64,000 nucleotides of DNA from positions 28,526,933-28,590,932 of the forward strand of contig NC_091933.1 of the NCBI RefSeq assembly GCF_041260155.1. The letters run 5' to 3'. Origin of the DNA: Ptychodera flava (taxonomy: Eukaryota > Hemichordata > Enteropneusta > Ptychoderidae). A model generated the notes under the pieces. That model saw only the letters and a list, made by a program, of their open reading frames with translations, had not been told where the DNA came from and searched no databases. How positions within the stretch are numbered: position 1 is the first letter of the stretch; every line of letters begins with the position of its first letter. The translations under genes and the position numbers were made by a program. Shown piece by piece: positions 51,701-61,234 of this stretch.

Positions 51701-53598
51701 TGTTGTCACCACCATAGAACTCATTATTGGCCATTGAGCTCCATCTGTATGCAGTATTTTATCACAGACCTAATTAATGAAGAGGACTCTATCCTCTCTG
51801 AGGACTTGCAATTAAAGTACCCATTTACAAGTAGGGACTGTGTCATCAACGATTACTTGTTTGTCTCATAATTTATGTTAAGTGTACATCTCACTCTCTA
51901 GACCCATGACATTTTATGATTTCATTTTAGCTAATAGAGACTGTCTATAGAAACTATTAGTGTGGTATTTTTCATTATGAGGAATGTTAAAATGTATGAT
52001 AACTGAAGTATTTATTATGCTTCCATCACAGGGACTTTGGTGTGGTGTGATTCATCATGTTACAAATGAACACGAATGGGTCTTATCATATGGCCAGGGA
52101 ACTAATTCTTGTAACCATGGACCTCTAACAGAATCTGCAGACAGTGACAAGGAATGGCTAGAAAAGGGTAGTCCAGCTCATGTAGCACTGGTGAAAATTG
52201 TCATGGACAAGAGATTTACAAATCAAATTCACTACTTCATAAATTGTAGGTAAGTTGGCAGGTTTATGTTAAATTACAAAGTAATACACTGATGTAAATG
52301 ATGGAAATTTGCCACGGTACCTGCACATGTAACTCTAAACAGGAAGTCTTCAGTCCCTGGTTCTCGCATAAGATGTTGTTGACAGTGACTGTCCATGTGA
52401 TTTTAGTCCCTTACTTTCATAGAAATTTGTGCATCTGGTTAGTCAATTTGCTCACAGATAAAGCTGATAGAGAACCTCTCTTTTAAGTCCTCAAACTGAC
52501 AGTAGCATATTCTGTTCCCACACATCTTTGATTCCTTTTGCTCGAATAATGCAAAGTTTGTTGGTTTCAATTTTTGCAGAAGTACTGCTGAGTTAGAGAC
52601 ATTCCAGCAGAGTATACTTGTGTATGCTGCAAAGAGGTTTTCATATGTGCCACCAGTATACAGAGCCCGGAATCGTTTAGCAGCAGTGGATCACAATGTT
52701 CACCACAGCAGGGAAATTATGAGAAACAAAAAGGGTGAAATTGTGTAAGTAGAACACGACATTTACTTTGCCAACTTTGCAGAACAGTAGTACTATTATT
52801 ACTACTCATGTGGGAGTTTTTCATAGCCATATCACTGTTTGTCTTTTTTTTTTAATTTAGAGTCTTTGTTTATCAGAATTTAATTTTATGTTCTTCCAAA
52901 GATTATATTTTTATGGCTCCATGAAAAACAGCCACTACCCTGGAGAAAGGCTAATTGGATTCCAATAAAGAACAGGAACAAGAATGTTGAACTTTTACCT
53001 CAGTGCTACTTTTGTATCACATTACATTCATGGAAGTTTTGGGGTGTATTTGATCTAGCAATGTCAAACTAGTACTGGGAGGTGCTGGCAGTAAGATCAC
53101 ATCCCTACCCTGTTTCAGCAAATCAAAAGGCATCATTGAAAGTTATTTTGTAGGGATGTACTTCACAACCATGATTGAGAGGTCAATGTTACACTATCCA
53201 AACTTTTAATATTGCATTGTCTGTGTGCTCATGAATGACTGATAGACAATTATTTTTCCTCACACTGTCCTTGACACAACTTTTAGTATTATCATTTTAA
53301 GCCAAGGTCACAGAGAGACTGATGAGAACTACATTCTACTTCATTCAGCTATCATAGGCATTACAACAAGAAAAGTGGAAGGTGGAGTGCCTATCCAGTG
53401 AAGGTAAACAAGACATATCCACAAGTAGCTCCATTGAAAAAGCTTATTATAGAGAAACGACAGGCTGACCAGGGGGGGATGCAGAAGAAGAAGGATTTAG
53501 AACCAGGAGATCCACGAAGAATATCAGCACACGTTGCACCTCTGAGCCCACCGCCAACAGCTTCCATTGTCCAGGAGTATGTTTCACGTCGACAATAA
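33781..53598 (+). CDS. DDE-transposase-derived gene, 13 exons
   Basis: Hand-built exons: 33781-33986, 45814-45972, 46782-46853, 46985-47050, 47264-47371, 47921-48212, 48913-49195, 49473-49709, 50361-50437, 50723-50827, 52032-52249, 52580-52744, 53358-53598. All junctions are GT-AG and in phase, giving 742 residues with no break. Residues ~49-70 (RWQDLKDELGLSNPDLAAEL) form a short N-terminal domain; ~150-235 are acidic. The core resembles the fold of many cut-and-paste transposases: GDGRMDSPG (Asp397), VTDAH (Asp465), a [C/D]xxH motif DIWHAAKN (486-493) and a candidate Glu550 in NEHEW. I recognise the family as one common in fish and marine invertebrates, often annotated only as uncharacterized; Kolobok- or Dada-like origin is possible but not settled. 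A host-like exon structure over 20 kb and an intact frame suggest a domesticated gene. Exon 1 is joined to exon 2 across an 11.8-kb intron on phase and family grounds only. Confidence 0.75.
33991..34721. mobile_element. Foldback element with 9-bp duplication, MULE-like
   Basis: TAGCTGCAAAATTGTAGCTC at 34000 pairs with the complement ending at 34712. GGGTAATGA flanks both sides exactly (33991-33999 and 34713-34721). The arms pair almost throughout, to an axis near 34290 (GCCGCCATTACC and GGTAATGGCGGC). The right arm is lengthened by a nested element at 34536-34637. A 9-bp duplication with long inverted repeats fits Mutator-like elements. It sits in intron 1 of the transposase-derived gene, four bases after the donor GT begins. 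Confidence 0.85.
34527..34646. mobile_element. Nested 102-bp palindrome with 9-bp duplication
   Basis: Element 34536-34637 begins TTGCTGCAGTACAG and ends CTGTACTGCAGCAA, with its axis in GGACGGCCGTCC at 34586/34587. Only about one mismatch is visible. GCTCTACTG flanks it on both sides, and the left arm of the host element shows the uninterrupted site, so the insertion is directly demonstrated. Confidence 0.9.
35020..41280 (+). repeat. Satellite array, left arm, about 55 units
   Basis: The unit is about 106-118 bp and contains CCAAGGATATATCGGATAAA, the 10-bp palindrome GATAATTATC, CACTTTCTAAATAGCG and TTTAGAAAGTCGGGCCT. Two main unit types (with or without an extra TTTATAAAG step) are interspersed. 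Within each unit ACTTTCTAAA and TTTAGAAAGT can pair as a stem. A variant segment (GTTGGTTCAGCATTTGG) occurs at about 35960, 36857 and 41300; the first two are ~897 bp apart, showing a higher-order duplication. Frames through the array are artefacts. Confidence 0.95.
41360..43225 (+). repeat. Internal ~515-bp repeats of the foldback element
   Basis: A segment running from GAGCTTGTAGGAGTAGTC to CAGCTGCGTGCTC occurs at about 41360-41880 and 41908-42410, with partial copies at 42710-42910 and 43020-43200. It contains ATGACCAAGGTGTGT and TGCAAATTAATGCTAATG. Three or four satellite units intervene at 42417-42640. No coding signal. Confidence 0.8.
43230..44930 (-). repeat. Right arm: inverted internal repeat and satellite array
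   Basis: From 43230 the internal repeat is read in reverse (ACACACCTTGGTCAT near 43307 mirrors ATGACCAAGGTGTGT). From about 43640 to 44930 there are about eleven satellite units in the opposite orientation to the left array. A short GCTAAACTTCA slip recurs at 44215 and 44655, showing a duplication of ~440 bp inside this arm too. Confidence 0.9.
45257..45350. mobile_element. Short inverted repeat
   Basis: TGTAGCTCTGCGTGGCGGGG pairs with CCCTGCCATGCAGAGGCTACA, and TGTGTGTTAGTACTGTTGTTACC partly pairs with GGTAACACA. About 94 bp, imperfect, in intron 1 of the transposase-derived gene. Confidence 0.5.
46277..46397 (+). CDS. Candidate alternative terminal exon a
   Basis: After a TTTATTTCTATTTCAG acceptor, the frame fits exon 2 of the transposase-derived gene (phase 2) and reads 40 residues (RKNVPKQPTSSTPAGQQ, then ...MSEEMSSIVSTR) to a TAA. 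No in-phase donor leads onward, whereas exon 2 joins 46782 directly. It may be an alternative 3' end giving a ~160-residue product without the catalytic core, or a chance open frame. Confidence 0.35.
48562..48882 (+). CDS. Candidate alternative terminal exon b, Cys-rich
   Basis: After an AACCCTGTAG acceptor, phase 0 from the exon ending at 48212 reads 106 residues to TAA. It contains SVINTDTNFINVITEIAGQR and the cysteine-rich text CMLHACESSC and FCDLRGCCVN. Base and codon composition look protein-coding. Using the GT at its end would put the next exon out of frame, so it is either a terminal exon, giving a protein of about 407 residues with the N-terminal and acidic parts but no catalytic core, or part of another gene. 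I do not recognise the domain. Confidence 0.45.
   Translation, partial: VQHFSMSVINTDTNFINVITEIAGQRLQNCIRERSICMLHACESSCKSNEKHRPFPISKIDQGLFCDLRGCCVNILLNPVQDSEFDHNVHMSRVHSIIQICSYKQR
50981..51760 (+). mobile_element. Hairpin-microsatellite element, copy C
   Basis: It starts with a CCCCAGGACAGTGTCCGTGGGG-like hairpin (50983-51004), then a (TGCG)n microsatellite, then GATATCTCGGAGATGCCTGG and a core with CATATGCAC and GATCCAATATGGCTGCC matching copy D at 9250-9640. The distal part carries AATGAACTTTCCTAATTTGA, matching the tandem units of copies A1 and A2. It lies in the intron between exons ending 50827 and starting 52032. Confidence 0.65.
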
Positions 53599-54637
53599 AT
53601 GCAGCAATGTGAATGAACTTTTGAAACACCATAAAGCTTGCCACAGTTTTTGTAGCAAAATATAGCAAGGAAAAGTGTTAGGTGCTTTATAATGGGTATA
53701 TTGTGCAATTCAAAGTCCAAATAATTTATAAATTATCATAAATTTTCTGTAGTCTTCAGTTACTATGTGATCAACAAATTATACAGTTTATTGGTGTACA
53801 ACTAGGGTTGTAGCCCTGTAAAGGAGATATCCCATGACTCAGTCAGATTAAGAAACGTACATTGGATTAAGAAATGTACATTGCTGTTTAAAAGTTCAAA
53901 ATTTGTGGAATCCAAACACATTTGGCATACAAATGCAATTTTCAGCTGATTTTGTTGTTTTATCAGGTGCTGCCGTTAGGGTTAGGGTCAGAAGAAGCCT
54001 TTGGGCAACAAATGTGAGAGCTCACAAATCAAATTGTTTTTTCGGTAAATTGATATACCGTGGTACTCTAAGTAGGGCCACCAATAGCATAACCAAGAAA
54101 GCAATGGTAATATCTTTGACTAGAAACAACAGAGGTTACAATAAGGAGATTTTTGATGTTTGTGCTAAAAACGCTTTTATGTACAGTCAATGAGAATCAA
54201 ATTCTTACACTGTATACTCCTTTGTTGAGGTAGTTAGTAAGCATTATTCTTCCTGAAGCAGTTTATCGATTTCTGTATAAGTTTTATTGTTGTTCTGTAT
54301 AAGTTTTGTTGTTGTTGTTGTTTTCATATCGAACCACTCAGGAGGAAGAACTCTTCCGTCCCGCAGGCTTGTACATGCCCTGACATTTACCTCTCAATAA
54401 GCAGTGTCACCAGTGACAACAAAACAGCCAGGCCAGGTATAAATAAAGATTGTTCTGTTTTTGCAAGGTAACAGTGTTGGCTAGTGAATTTATTTAACTA
54501 TTTCACATTTTATGCACCAGTTATGCACCAGTTACTGGGATAGGAGCAAACAAAAATTATTGTTTTCAACAGATTTATTCATTTATAACAAAACATCAAT
54601 TTGAAAGGAAAGTCAACATGTTTAAGTTACAACATAA
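53599..54637. other. Short convergent intergenic region
   Basis: About 1 kb between the stops of the transposase-derived gene and the ballast-domain gene. The 96-codon plus-strand frame at 53903-54193 has no recognisable family. 3' UTRs of both genes are expected here; AATAAA occurs at about 54440 on the plus strand. Confidence 0.5.
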
Positions 54638-57605
54638 TCACTGACAGAATAACATCAAATGTAACAACCGATTAAACTTAGGCCAATCTCCCAGGATTAA
54701 ATCCTGTGTATTGTCCAAATCTGTCTGGAACTTATCACGGATGGCCCACACACAACAACTAGGAATGACCCTTCTGTCCCCGGCACCCAGTCTTCCATAC
54801 TGCCACAGAATAAACTGCCTGTACGCAGCATGTCTGTTACACTTATTCAGGTCTGCATCCTCGTTCAATGCCAACACATCCCTTCGGTAAGCCCTGGCTA
54901 TTGCCAGGACCCCTTCGTTCAAGCAGAAGATTCTCAAATCCTAAAAGATAAAGAAAGACAATGTTAGAGGTAATTTAGAGTTTTGGAAAAAATTGATTCC
55001 ATTGATCCTACCTCTGTTTGGTCTAGATCAATGTATCCTATGATAAATCAGTGTTAACTTGAGTTTAGTTATTTTCATGATTTGGTGACTTTTAATGTGG
55101 AACTTTTGTGGAACTTTGAGTGAATATGACACATGGAAGTTAATTGTTATCAAAATTATTATCAAATTACAGACTGATGATTCTTGCAGATTTTGTGCAT
55201 TGTCTTAAATAATACGATGACTTCACTGAGTACAGAGTCAGTGCAGCTACCTGTACTGCATGTTGATGTTTATAATAATCCCAAAGTCAGTGAATCAGGA
55301 CTAACTTGCTGGATTGCTTTCAGTTTTCAGAAGCATGAGTAGCACAGTTTCAAAGCTTACAAATTAACTACTCACCGGTGATTGTGACATACAGAATTCA
55401 TGAGGTCTATCACAGCACTTTCTCTCTGGTTGTGTGGGCATTTCCCTACAAAATGTGCAAACACACCAATCTGGTTTGGATGATGATTCTGACGGATGGT
55501 ATCCGCCCACTCCAGGTTGTTGTGGTTGCGGTACTGCCAAGTTAAACACAAGACTGGGTTGGTTCTCAATAATCTTTAGCAGTAGGTCATTTTTTTCTGT
55601 GTCGTTCATTTGTTCTATCATGGCCTGAAAGAAAATGACAAATTTTTTACCTGCATGTCTGTGCACCAAGTTTATAAAGACATCATTGTGACTGAGCATA
55701 AGAGCACACACCATGATAGTAAAATAGCTGTACCAGCGCTAATGTGGACCCTTTGGGTCTGAAGATAAAAAAAAAAGGCAATATTCACACACATATGTGA
55801 TAAATGGCTTACCCGTAACGTTACCTTCCTCTGTTCTATATTGAGTAAGGCCTCATTACTTGATGTTGGTCTGGCTTCTGTGGTAGTGTGTCTGCCCCTT
55901 CCTCTACCTCTTCCTCTTGCACGACCTCTGCCTCTGCCTCTACCCCTGCCTCTGCCCCTGCCTCTAACTGTGCTTGAAACATCGATGTGCTCTTGGCTGT
56001 CATCGGATGAAGGTGGCGGTGATGTCTATGTGAAAATGTTGAGCAAACATGTCAAAACCAATGAAACAGACATTCCATGCTAACGATACAATCCATCTCC
56101 CAAGAGCAAATCATTATGAAGACTATGACAGGTCTAGCAGTCAGATTATGAAATTTGTATTTGTAGGGACCTTTGGCTGAAAAATGGGTACAAAAACAAG
56201 ACAATGAAATATGTAGAAACACATGTACACATACACAGTGAAAAAAAACAAGTAAGCAAAATAAATCTGAACACTAAATGATATGTATGCCGGAGCATTT
56301 CAAAGCGTTACATTAGAATCAACTTGCATACTCATTTCTTTCAATTACTCTACTATGCTATTTTCAGCGTCCATATAGTTTGCTCTTTACTTTCATGATT
56401 TCATTGCTGTTCATTTTATTTTTAATCGACTTCCCAAGGCTGATTTACTCAGTTTTATTGTGCATAGGCCTTTATTTCTAGGGTCTCTTATTTATGTAAG
56501 TTTATAGTTATGCATGAGTGTTTATCTTTCTTTGTGTTATAGTTTATTCACATCTTGTATTGACTGCACTCCTATTTTCTAAAGTATTTTATCTGTCAGT
56601 CTGTTTCTATTTAGCCAAAGACCATAGTGCTGCCACAAACATTTTTTGTGTGCGCTGCATATACAGCTGTAGTGGCTCACTGCTGGTGCTTCATTGTAGC
56701 TTTTACAGTCCAAACAAACTAGCGTTGTCTTGCAGATTCTCCCTCTTTCCTAACGTATCTTTGTTAAAATTCTATCAAAAAATAACGTCATATTCAAATA
56801 ATAGAAATCGTGTTTACGTTTTCCATGTTGGGCTACGCTGCGCCCGAGATCAGAGAAAAACGCTCATGGGATACGCACTATAAACCCACGATAAAATGCT
56901 TGGACTCTTTGAGGGTCAACTCAATCCGTGAACGTAAAAATGCAAGTTTGATCATCGTAAATCCAGTTTGTTTAGCGTGAATGTAAATTCTTTTATCCTC
57001 TACGGTCATCGGTTCGAAAATAAGCAAGATGGATAGGCTATGATTATATAGTCTGAGAAAACAACATCAGCCCGTGTGGTCAACATGAACTTCCGGCCGC
57101 AGCCGGTCATCACTCATCAGACAGCCATAACGTCGCGCCCAACATCTACGGCTGTAAAGTGAGGCTTGCACTGCACTGCAAGCGATTTTTGTTTTTGCAA
57201 TAAGACAGATCCGTCCTTTCGTCGTAGCCCCGAATAATACAATGCTGGATATCGCTGATGTGAAAGTATCGGGGAAAGTATTCACGTTCATGTAGACTCG
57301 ACTGCAACGTAACTACTTTGCCGTAAGCAACAACGCATAAGCTTACACAAACACAGGCGGCAGCGGAAAACTTTGCACATATGTCGTCGAGACATCATAG
57401 CCGTTTATCGAAAAATCACAATTCTGCGAGTGTTGTGCGATTCTTACAACTCAAATCCTGGATTTCAGGCCACAGCTTTGTGATCGGCATATTATTATTT
57501 CAGGCGTCCTACAAAGGTTTCTAAATCGCTAAAAGTTGCTGGATGTGTTTTCTCGATAGAAATGACGGTCAAAGTAAATACCTGATGAGTGAGAAAAGTC
57601 TGCAT
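54638..57605 (-). CDS. P2X7-type ballast-domain protein
   Basis: Exons in transcript order: 57605-57582 (tentative start, MQTFLTHQ), 56025-55825, 55624-55376, 54940-54638, all phase 0, 258 residues. Residues ~29-53 are an Arg-Gly repeat. Residues ~120-258 match the cytoplasmic ballast domain of vertebrate P2X7: a Cys cluster CxCxxC-x10-CC-x6-C (from WCVCTFC to HEFC), then LNKCNRHAAYRQFILWQYG and VIPSCCVWAIRDKF, equivalent to the LRHCAYRCYATWRFG and ILPSCCRWRIRKEFP segments of P2X7. In P2X7 these cysteines bind zinc and the domain binds guanine nucleotide. No channel segments are present, as in other free-standing invertebrate ballast proteins. The exon at 55825 has a second in-frame donor (end 55813) that would add four residues. 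Exon 1 is weak; internal exons are firm. Confidence 0.8.
56026..57581 (-). other. First coding intron of ballast gene, nothing else seen
   Basis: If the tentative start exon is right, this is an intron. The open frames here (plus 56518-56883, 121 codons; minus 57067-57291, 74 codons) show no recognisable family. Confidence 0.4.
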
Positions 57606-57675
57606 TCGAACATGAACATGTTGAATTTACCTGACACTTGCAATTGTTTGAAAAAATATACATATGTACTACTTA

Positions 57676-57830
57676 CGTCTTCCGTCGAGTCCAGTGTATG
57701 AGTTCACGAGAAGTTCACTCGGTCCATTTGTAAGTCACACGCCAAGTTCCCGTTCTCGTTTAAAATATCGCTGCGTGACGTTGCATTCATTGCGTTCTTA
57801 GTCACGTGAGGAGCTCCTGGAAATGGCGGC
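57676..57830 (-). promoter_or_regulatory. Possible 5' UTR exon and promoter of ballast gene
   Basis: On the minus strand a GGAAGAC/GTAAGT donor lies at about 57676, and the upstream sequence is richer in CG dinucleotides than its surroundings (CGGCCGCCATTTCC near 57830). It would be a non-coding first exon in front of the tentative start at 57605. Inferred from splice signal and composition only. Confidence 0.3.
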
Positions 57831-57905
57831 CGATTTCAAAATTCCGCGAAGATACCAAAACGTTATTCAACGAATCCGTCGCCAGTAGGGGACAAATGAA
57901 TGTAA

Positions 57906-58018
57906 ATGCAGGTAATGTGGCTTAATGGGGGTGATTTAAAATATATTGTAGAAGATTAGGACAATATGCCAGGGAAAAATGAATGCTAAAGTTCCAGCTT
58001 TAGGGGCTTTACTTAAGC
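57906..58018. other. Spacer before telomere-like tract
   Basis: No feature recognised. It leads into the CCCTAA-type tract. Confidence 0.3.
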
Positions 58019-58078
58019 CTAACCCTATAACCCTACACCTAACCCTAACCCTAACTTAAGCCTAACCCTAACCCTAAC
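58019..58078 (+). repeat. Interstitial telomere-type repeat, short
   Basis: About ten imperfect CCTAAC/CCCTAA units in 60 bp, the complement of TTAGGG. Confidence 0.85.
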
Positions 58079-58095
58079 CATCGGAAATACGTATC

Positions 58096-58250
58096 AACAA
58101 ACAAACAAACAAATAAATAAACAAACAAATAAGTAAACTGCTCTTTATTGACAAATATTAACAAAACAGCTTTTCGCTGTTATTTTATTAAAAATAACAA
58201 ATAAACAAACACAAACACATACACACAAACAAACAGACACAAATAAACAA
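58096..58250. repeat. (CAAA)n-rich low-complexity sequence
   Basis: Two AAACAAAC/AAATAAAT runs (58096-58136 and 58195-58250) flank an AT-rich core. Confidence 0.8.
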
Positions 58251-58259
58251 CAAGCACGA

Positions 58260-59565
58260 GTCCCCTGTGGTTATACGTCGTGATTCCGGCATGGGTTCAA
58301 TTGCACTGCACCTCTCCATGTTCTCCATGTTGGGTTGCCCGATAGTGTCTTTCGATGGACCCTCTGAATCATATTTTTTTCACGGACTCGTGAAGCAAAT
58401 TTGAAAGAAAATAGAGTTGTTTCCTTCCGACGCCATGCTGCATATCTGCTTTGATCAAATTTGGGGGACAGCGAGACGCGGTGATCGCGCACGGTTTATT
58501 TGCATTTAATTTGTTGCAACATTTCTGTCAATCACTCACTTTGTGTCATAAGTTTCAGAAACTATCGCTCGCCTGAAAATTAGCAACGTAGTAAGTTCAT
58601 AGGCACAGCTGACATGATAACGTGCCTCTGAGCTACTATGCCAATTTGTCAGACTATACCCAGAGAATCCGAAACTTTCCACACACCAGATATGAACTGA
58701 ATGGCCTCGCGTGCACATTTTGTAAAGTACTTCTTGGGTATTGGCTTTTATGAAGAAGGAAAATGTGTCAATAGATGACAAAATTTGTTCCCGAATTTCT
58801 CAAAATCATCTGTGCCGCGCCGTGTAGCAGCAAAATGAGTTCGTGACCTTTGAAGTACGCGTTTCAAAAAATAAATACCCATGGGAACCTGCTCACCACG
58901 CCACGCAACTCATGTACAGCTGACTATGGTGCACTTGTCAGGCGATGGTCGATGATTCTGGTTATTGCCTATATTGTCAAGTTCAATGCCTAATTTACGG
59001 AAACACGAACTCTGTCTAGTGTATTCGAAGCTCTGCGTACAGGTTGTGCACACGGCCTCTACCACGTGGTGTCCTGTGGACAGTGTGGTACAAGCCGTCG
59101 GCCTACCACCGTACCGCCGGGAAACGCAGACCTATTGTACGCAGGAGCTAGCCTACTGCTGCTGATTTAACATCAATGCCAACATGGAAATCTCATGAAA
59201 AATTTGTCATTGTGTTTCTGTAGCTAATACAATCTTGAAAAGCAACTTAAAAGACACAGACTGTCAATACGTCGCCATAATATTATGCTGATCTCAGCGG
59301 AACCATGCCGGAATATGAATCGCTGACCCCGGTCGCTGACACACACACAAGATTGAAAAGTGTCACTCTACATCTCATTCTCAGAGAAAAATGCATTGAT
59401 CAACCCGATAATCTAGCTTTTGGTTCGCTATGTCCAGAGTAACCCACACGATTCTTAAAGTCAAACGTCGACACGACGACATCAACAGTCAAAACTCAAG
59501 ATTAGCGATCAGCGCGGCCGAGTGACTGAATTCAGAAATCACTTTGTGTAAAATGTTTTAGTATA
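58260..59565. other. No gene recognised
   Basis: Open frames of 65-81 codons on both strands show no recognisable family or convincing splice context. Confidence 0.45.
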
Positions 59566-59569
59566 GCGC

Positions 59570-59825
59570 CCTCAAACATACTTATTTAGCCTCCCCATAG
59601 ACTTATACAGGCCACAAATTTTCTTTTACTCATAACTTGATAAATTCGCAAAGCACAACCACCAAAAACTAATCAGTTCTTGCAAATTTGAAGAACAAAT
59701 TGTGTGCGAAATGTGATCGGAATCTGCCAAGCCGTTTTTGAGATATCGTGCTAACAGACAGACACACACACACACAGAAACGCCTAAACCATAACCTCGC
59801 TGCGCGCATGCGCACGCGAGGTAAA
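59570..59825 (-). mobile_element. Hairpin-microsatellite element, copy B
   Basis: Read on the minus strand: a CCTCGCGTGCGC...GCGCAGCGAGG hairpin (59823-59795), a (GTGT)/(TCTG) microsatellite, then GATATCTCAAAAACGGCTTG and GATTAGTTTTTGGTGGTTGT. The last two match the core of copy A2 (27640-27730) almost word for word. The tandem unit array is absent, so this is a short form. Confidence 0.65.
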
Positions 59826-60578
59826 AATGAGCGATTGACAGAAATGTTGCAACAAATTTAATGTCAAGCGGGCACTCATCTCGTCTAGTTGTCGCCTAAG
59901 CTCAGTCGCGGAGAGTGCTTTCGCAAACATTTTACTATTATTGTTTGCGTATTATAACTCATCACAATCCAATGCTTAATGTTATTATGAATTGGATCGA
60001 CTCTCTACGCATTTTTTTAATTGTTATGAGTTTGCTATATACGCATTTTTTTACGTAAATGCGAACACTGTTACAGTGAATTATCTTACCGATGTTTTTT
60101 TTAACAAAGGCGAATGTGTTTTTATTAGAATACTGTCGGTATTTTGAATTTTCCATCCTGATTTTGGGAAATGAGGAATGAAACGAAGAGACTGCAGGTG
60201 ATTTAAGACTAAATGTTAAATCTTCAATGCAAATAAAACCATAAGTGTGTCATAAATAATACAAAGAAAACATAATCATGTTTGTTTGTTTTGTTGTATG
60301 TGAGCCACGTCTCAGACACACAACAAAAGTACTGTTTCAGTCTCAGCTAAATGTCACCTCAGATGCCACCAGAGAATACCATTTCCGCTCCAAAATTTCA
60401 TTTTTCGCCTTGCGAGAGGGGGACAGCCCCTCTCGCGCTCTCCCCCCTCGTTCGCTACGCTCACTCGCCATTCGGTCGCTTCGCTCCCACCCCGGGGCTC
60501 CCACGCAGTCCACCCGTCTACTTTCTTGAATTACCCGGCTACTTTTAAATATAAGGACAACACTGTAGCCTACTGGGT

Positions 60579-60677
60579 AGTTTGTATAAGTGTAGTTTAT
60601 GCTACGCTCCGACATTCTCTTCCGTAGCCTACGGAAGAGAACGTCGGAGCGTAGGAATAACTACACTTATATAAACT
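60579..60677. mobile_element. 99-bp palindromic element
   Basis: AGTTTGTATAAGTGTAGTTT at the left pairs with the complement ending TATATAAACT. The inner arms GCTACGCTCCGAC and GTCGGAGCGTAGG pair to an axis in CCGTAGCCTACGG. It interrupts a sequence that is nearly continuous at 29385-29415 on the other strand (ATGTTTACTG then CAGTGTTGTCC), which supports insertion. Confidence 0.7.
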
Positions 60678-60704
60678 AAACAGTAAACATCATGCCTGTG
60701 TCTG

Positions 60705-60895
60705 CGACCTAACCCTAACCGTAACCCTAACCCCTAACGCTAACTAACCCTAAGTTATGCCGTTACGATTTTCCCACCCTTGGCCTAACCTCCAGGGTTG
60801 AGAGCGAAGTGGGCCTAAGACTTTTTACCAGAGAAAACCTAACCTCTAACCCTAAACCTAACCCCTAACCCTAACCGTAACCGCAGATCGCAGTT
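60705..60895 (+). repeat. Interstitial telomere-type repeats
   Basis: Two clusters of CCTAACCCTAA/CCTAACCGTAA units (60708-60760 and 60836-60885) separated by a non-repeat stretch. They abut the GCGACATGCGAGTT-type repeat shared with 29096-29390. Confidence 0.85.
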
Positions 60896-61234
60896 TTAAA
60901 AACTCGCATGTCGCATGTCGTGACCGGTCTTCCATAGCTCTGAGAATAACTTGATTTGTTGAGAAGATTTTATATATACTGGTAGTGACGTTGGCAGCCA
61001 GCGTGGGCGGAAAACTAGCTTGCCAGTCTCGTGAACTTCGAATCGTCGATCAAAATCACATCTTTTCGGTGTCTTTCTCATACCAATTCAGCGACATTGA
61101 AGTTTTTCATACATAAACTAAATGTATTGTTGGAATCAAGTATACTATTTGAACGGGCTTTCTTCGGCAAGGTGCCAGTGGCCGTCACAACATTTCTTTT
61201 TGACGCCAAAGATGACCTAAGATGACTTCCATAC

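Noticed and set aside
56518-56883. 121-codon plus-strand frame
   Set aside because: No domain; T-rich composition; it lies in the probable first intron of the ballast gene on the other strand.
60278-60615. Overlapping frames on both strands in a GC-rich stretch
   Set aside because: CGCTCGCT-type low complexity opens several frames at once, and neither resembles a known protein.
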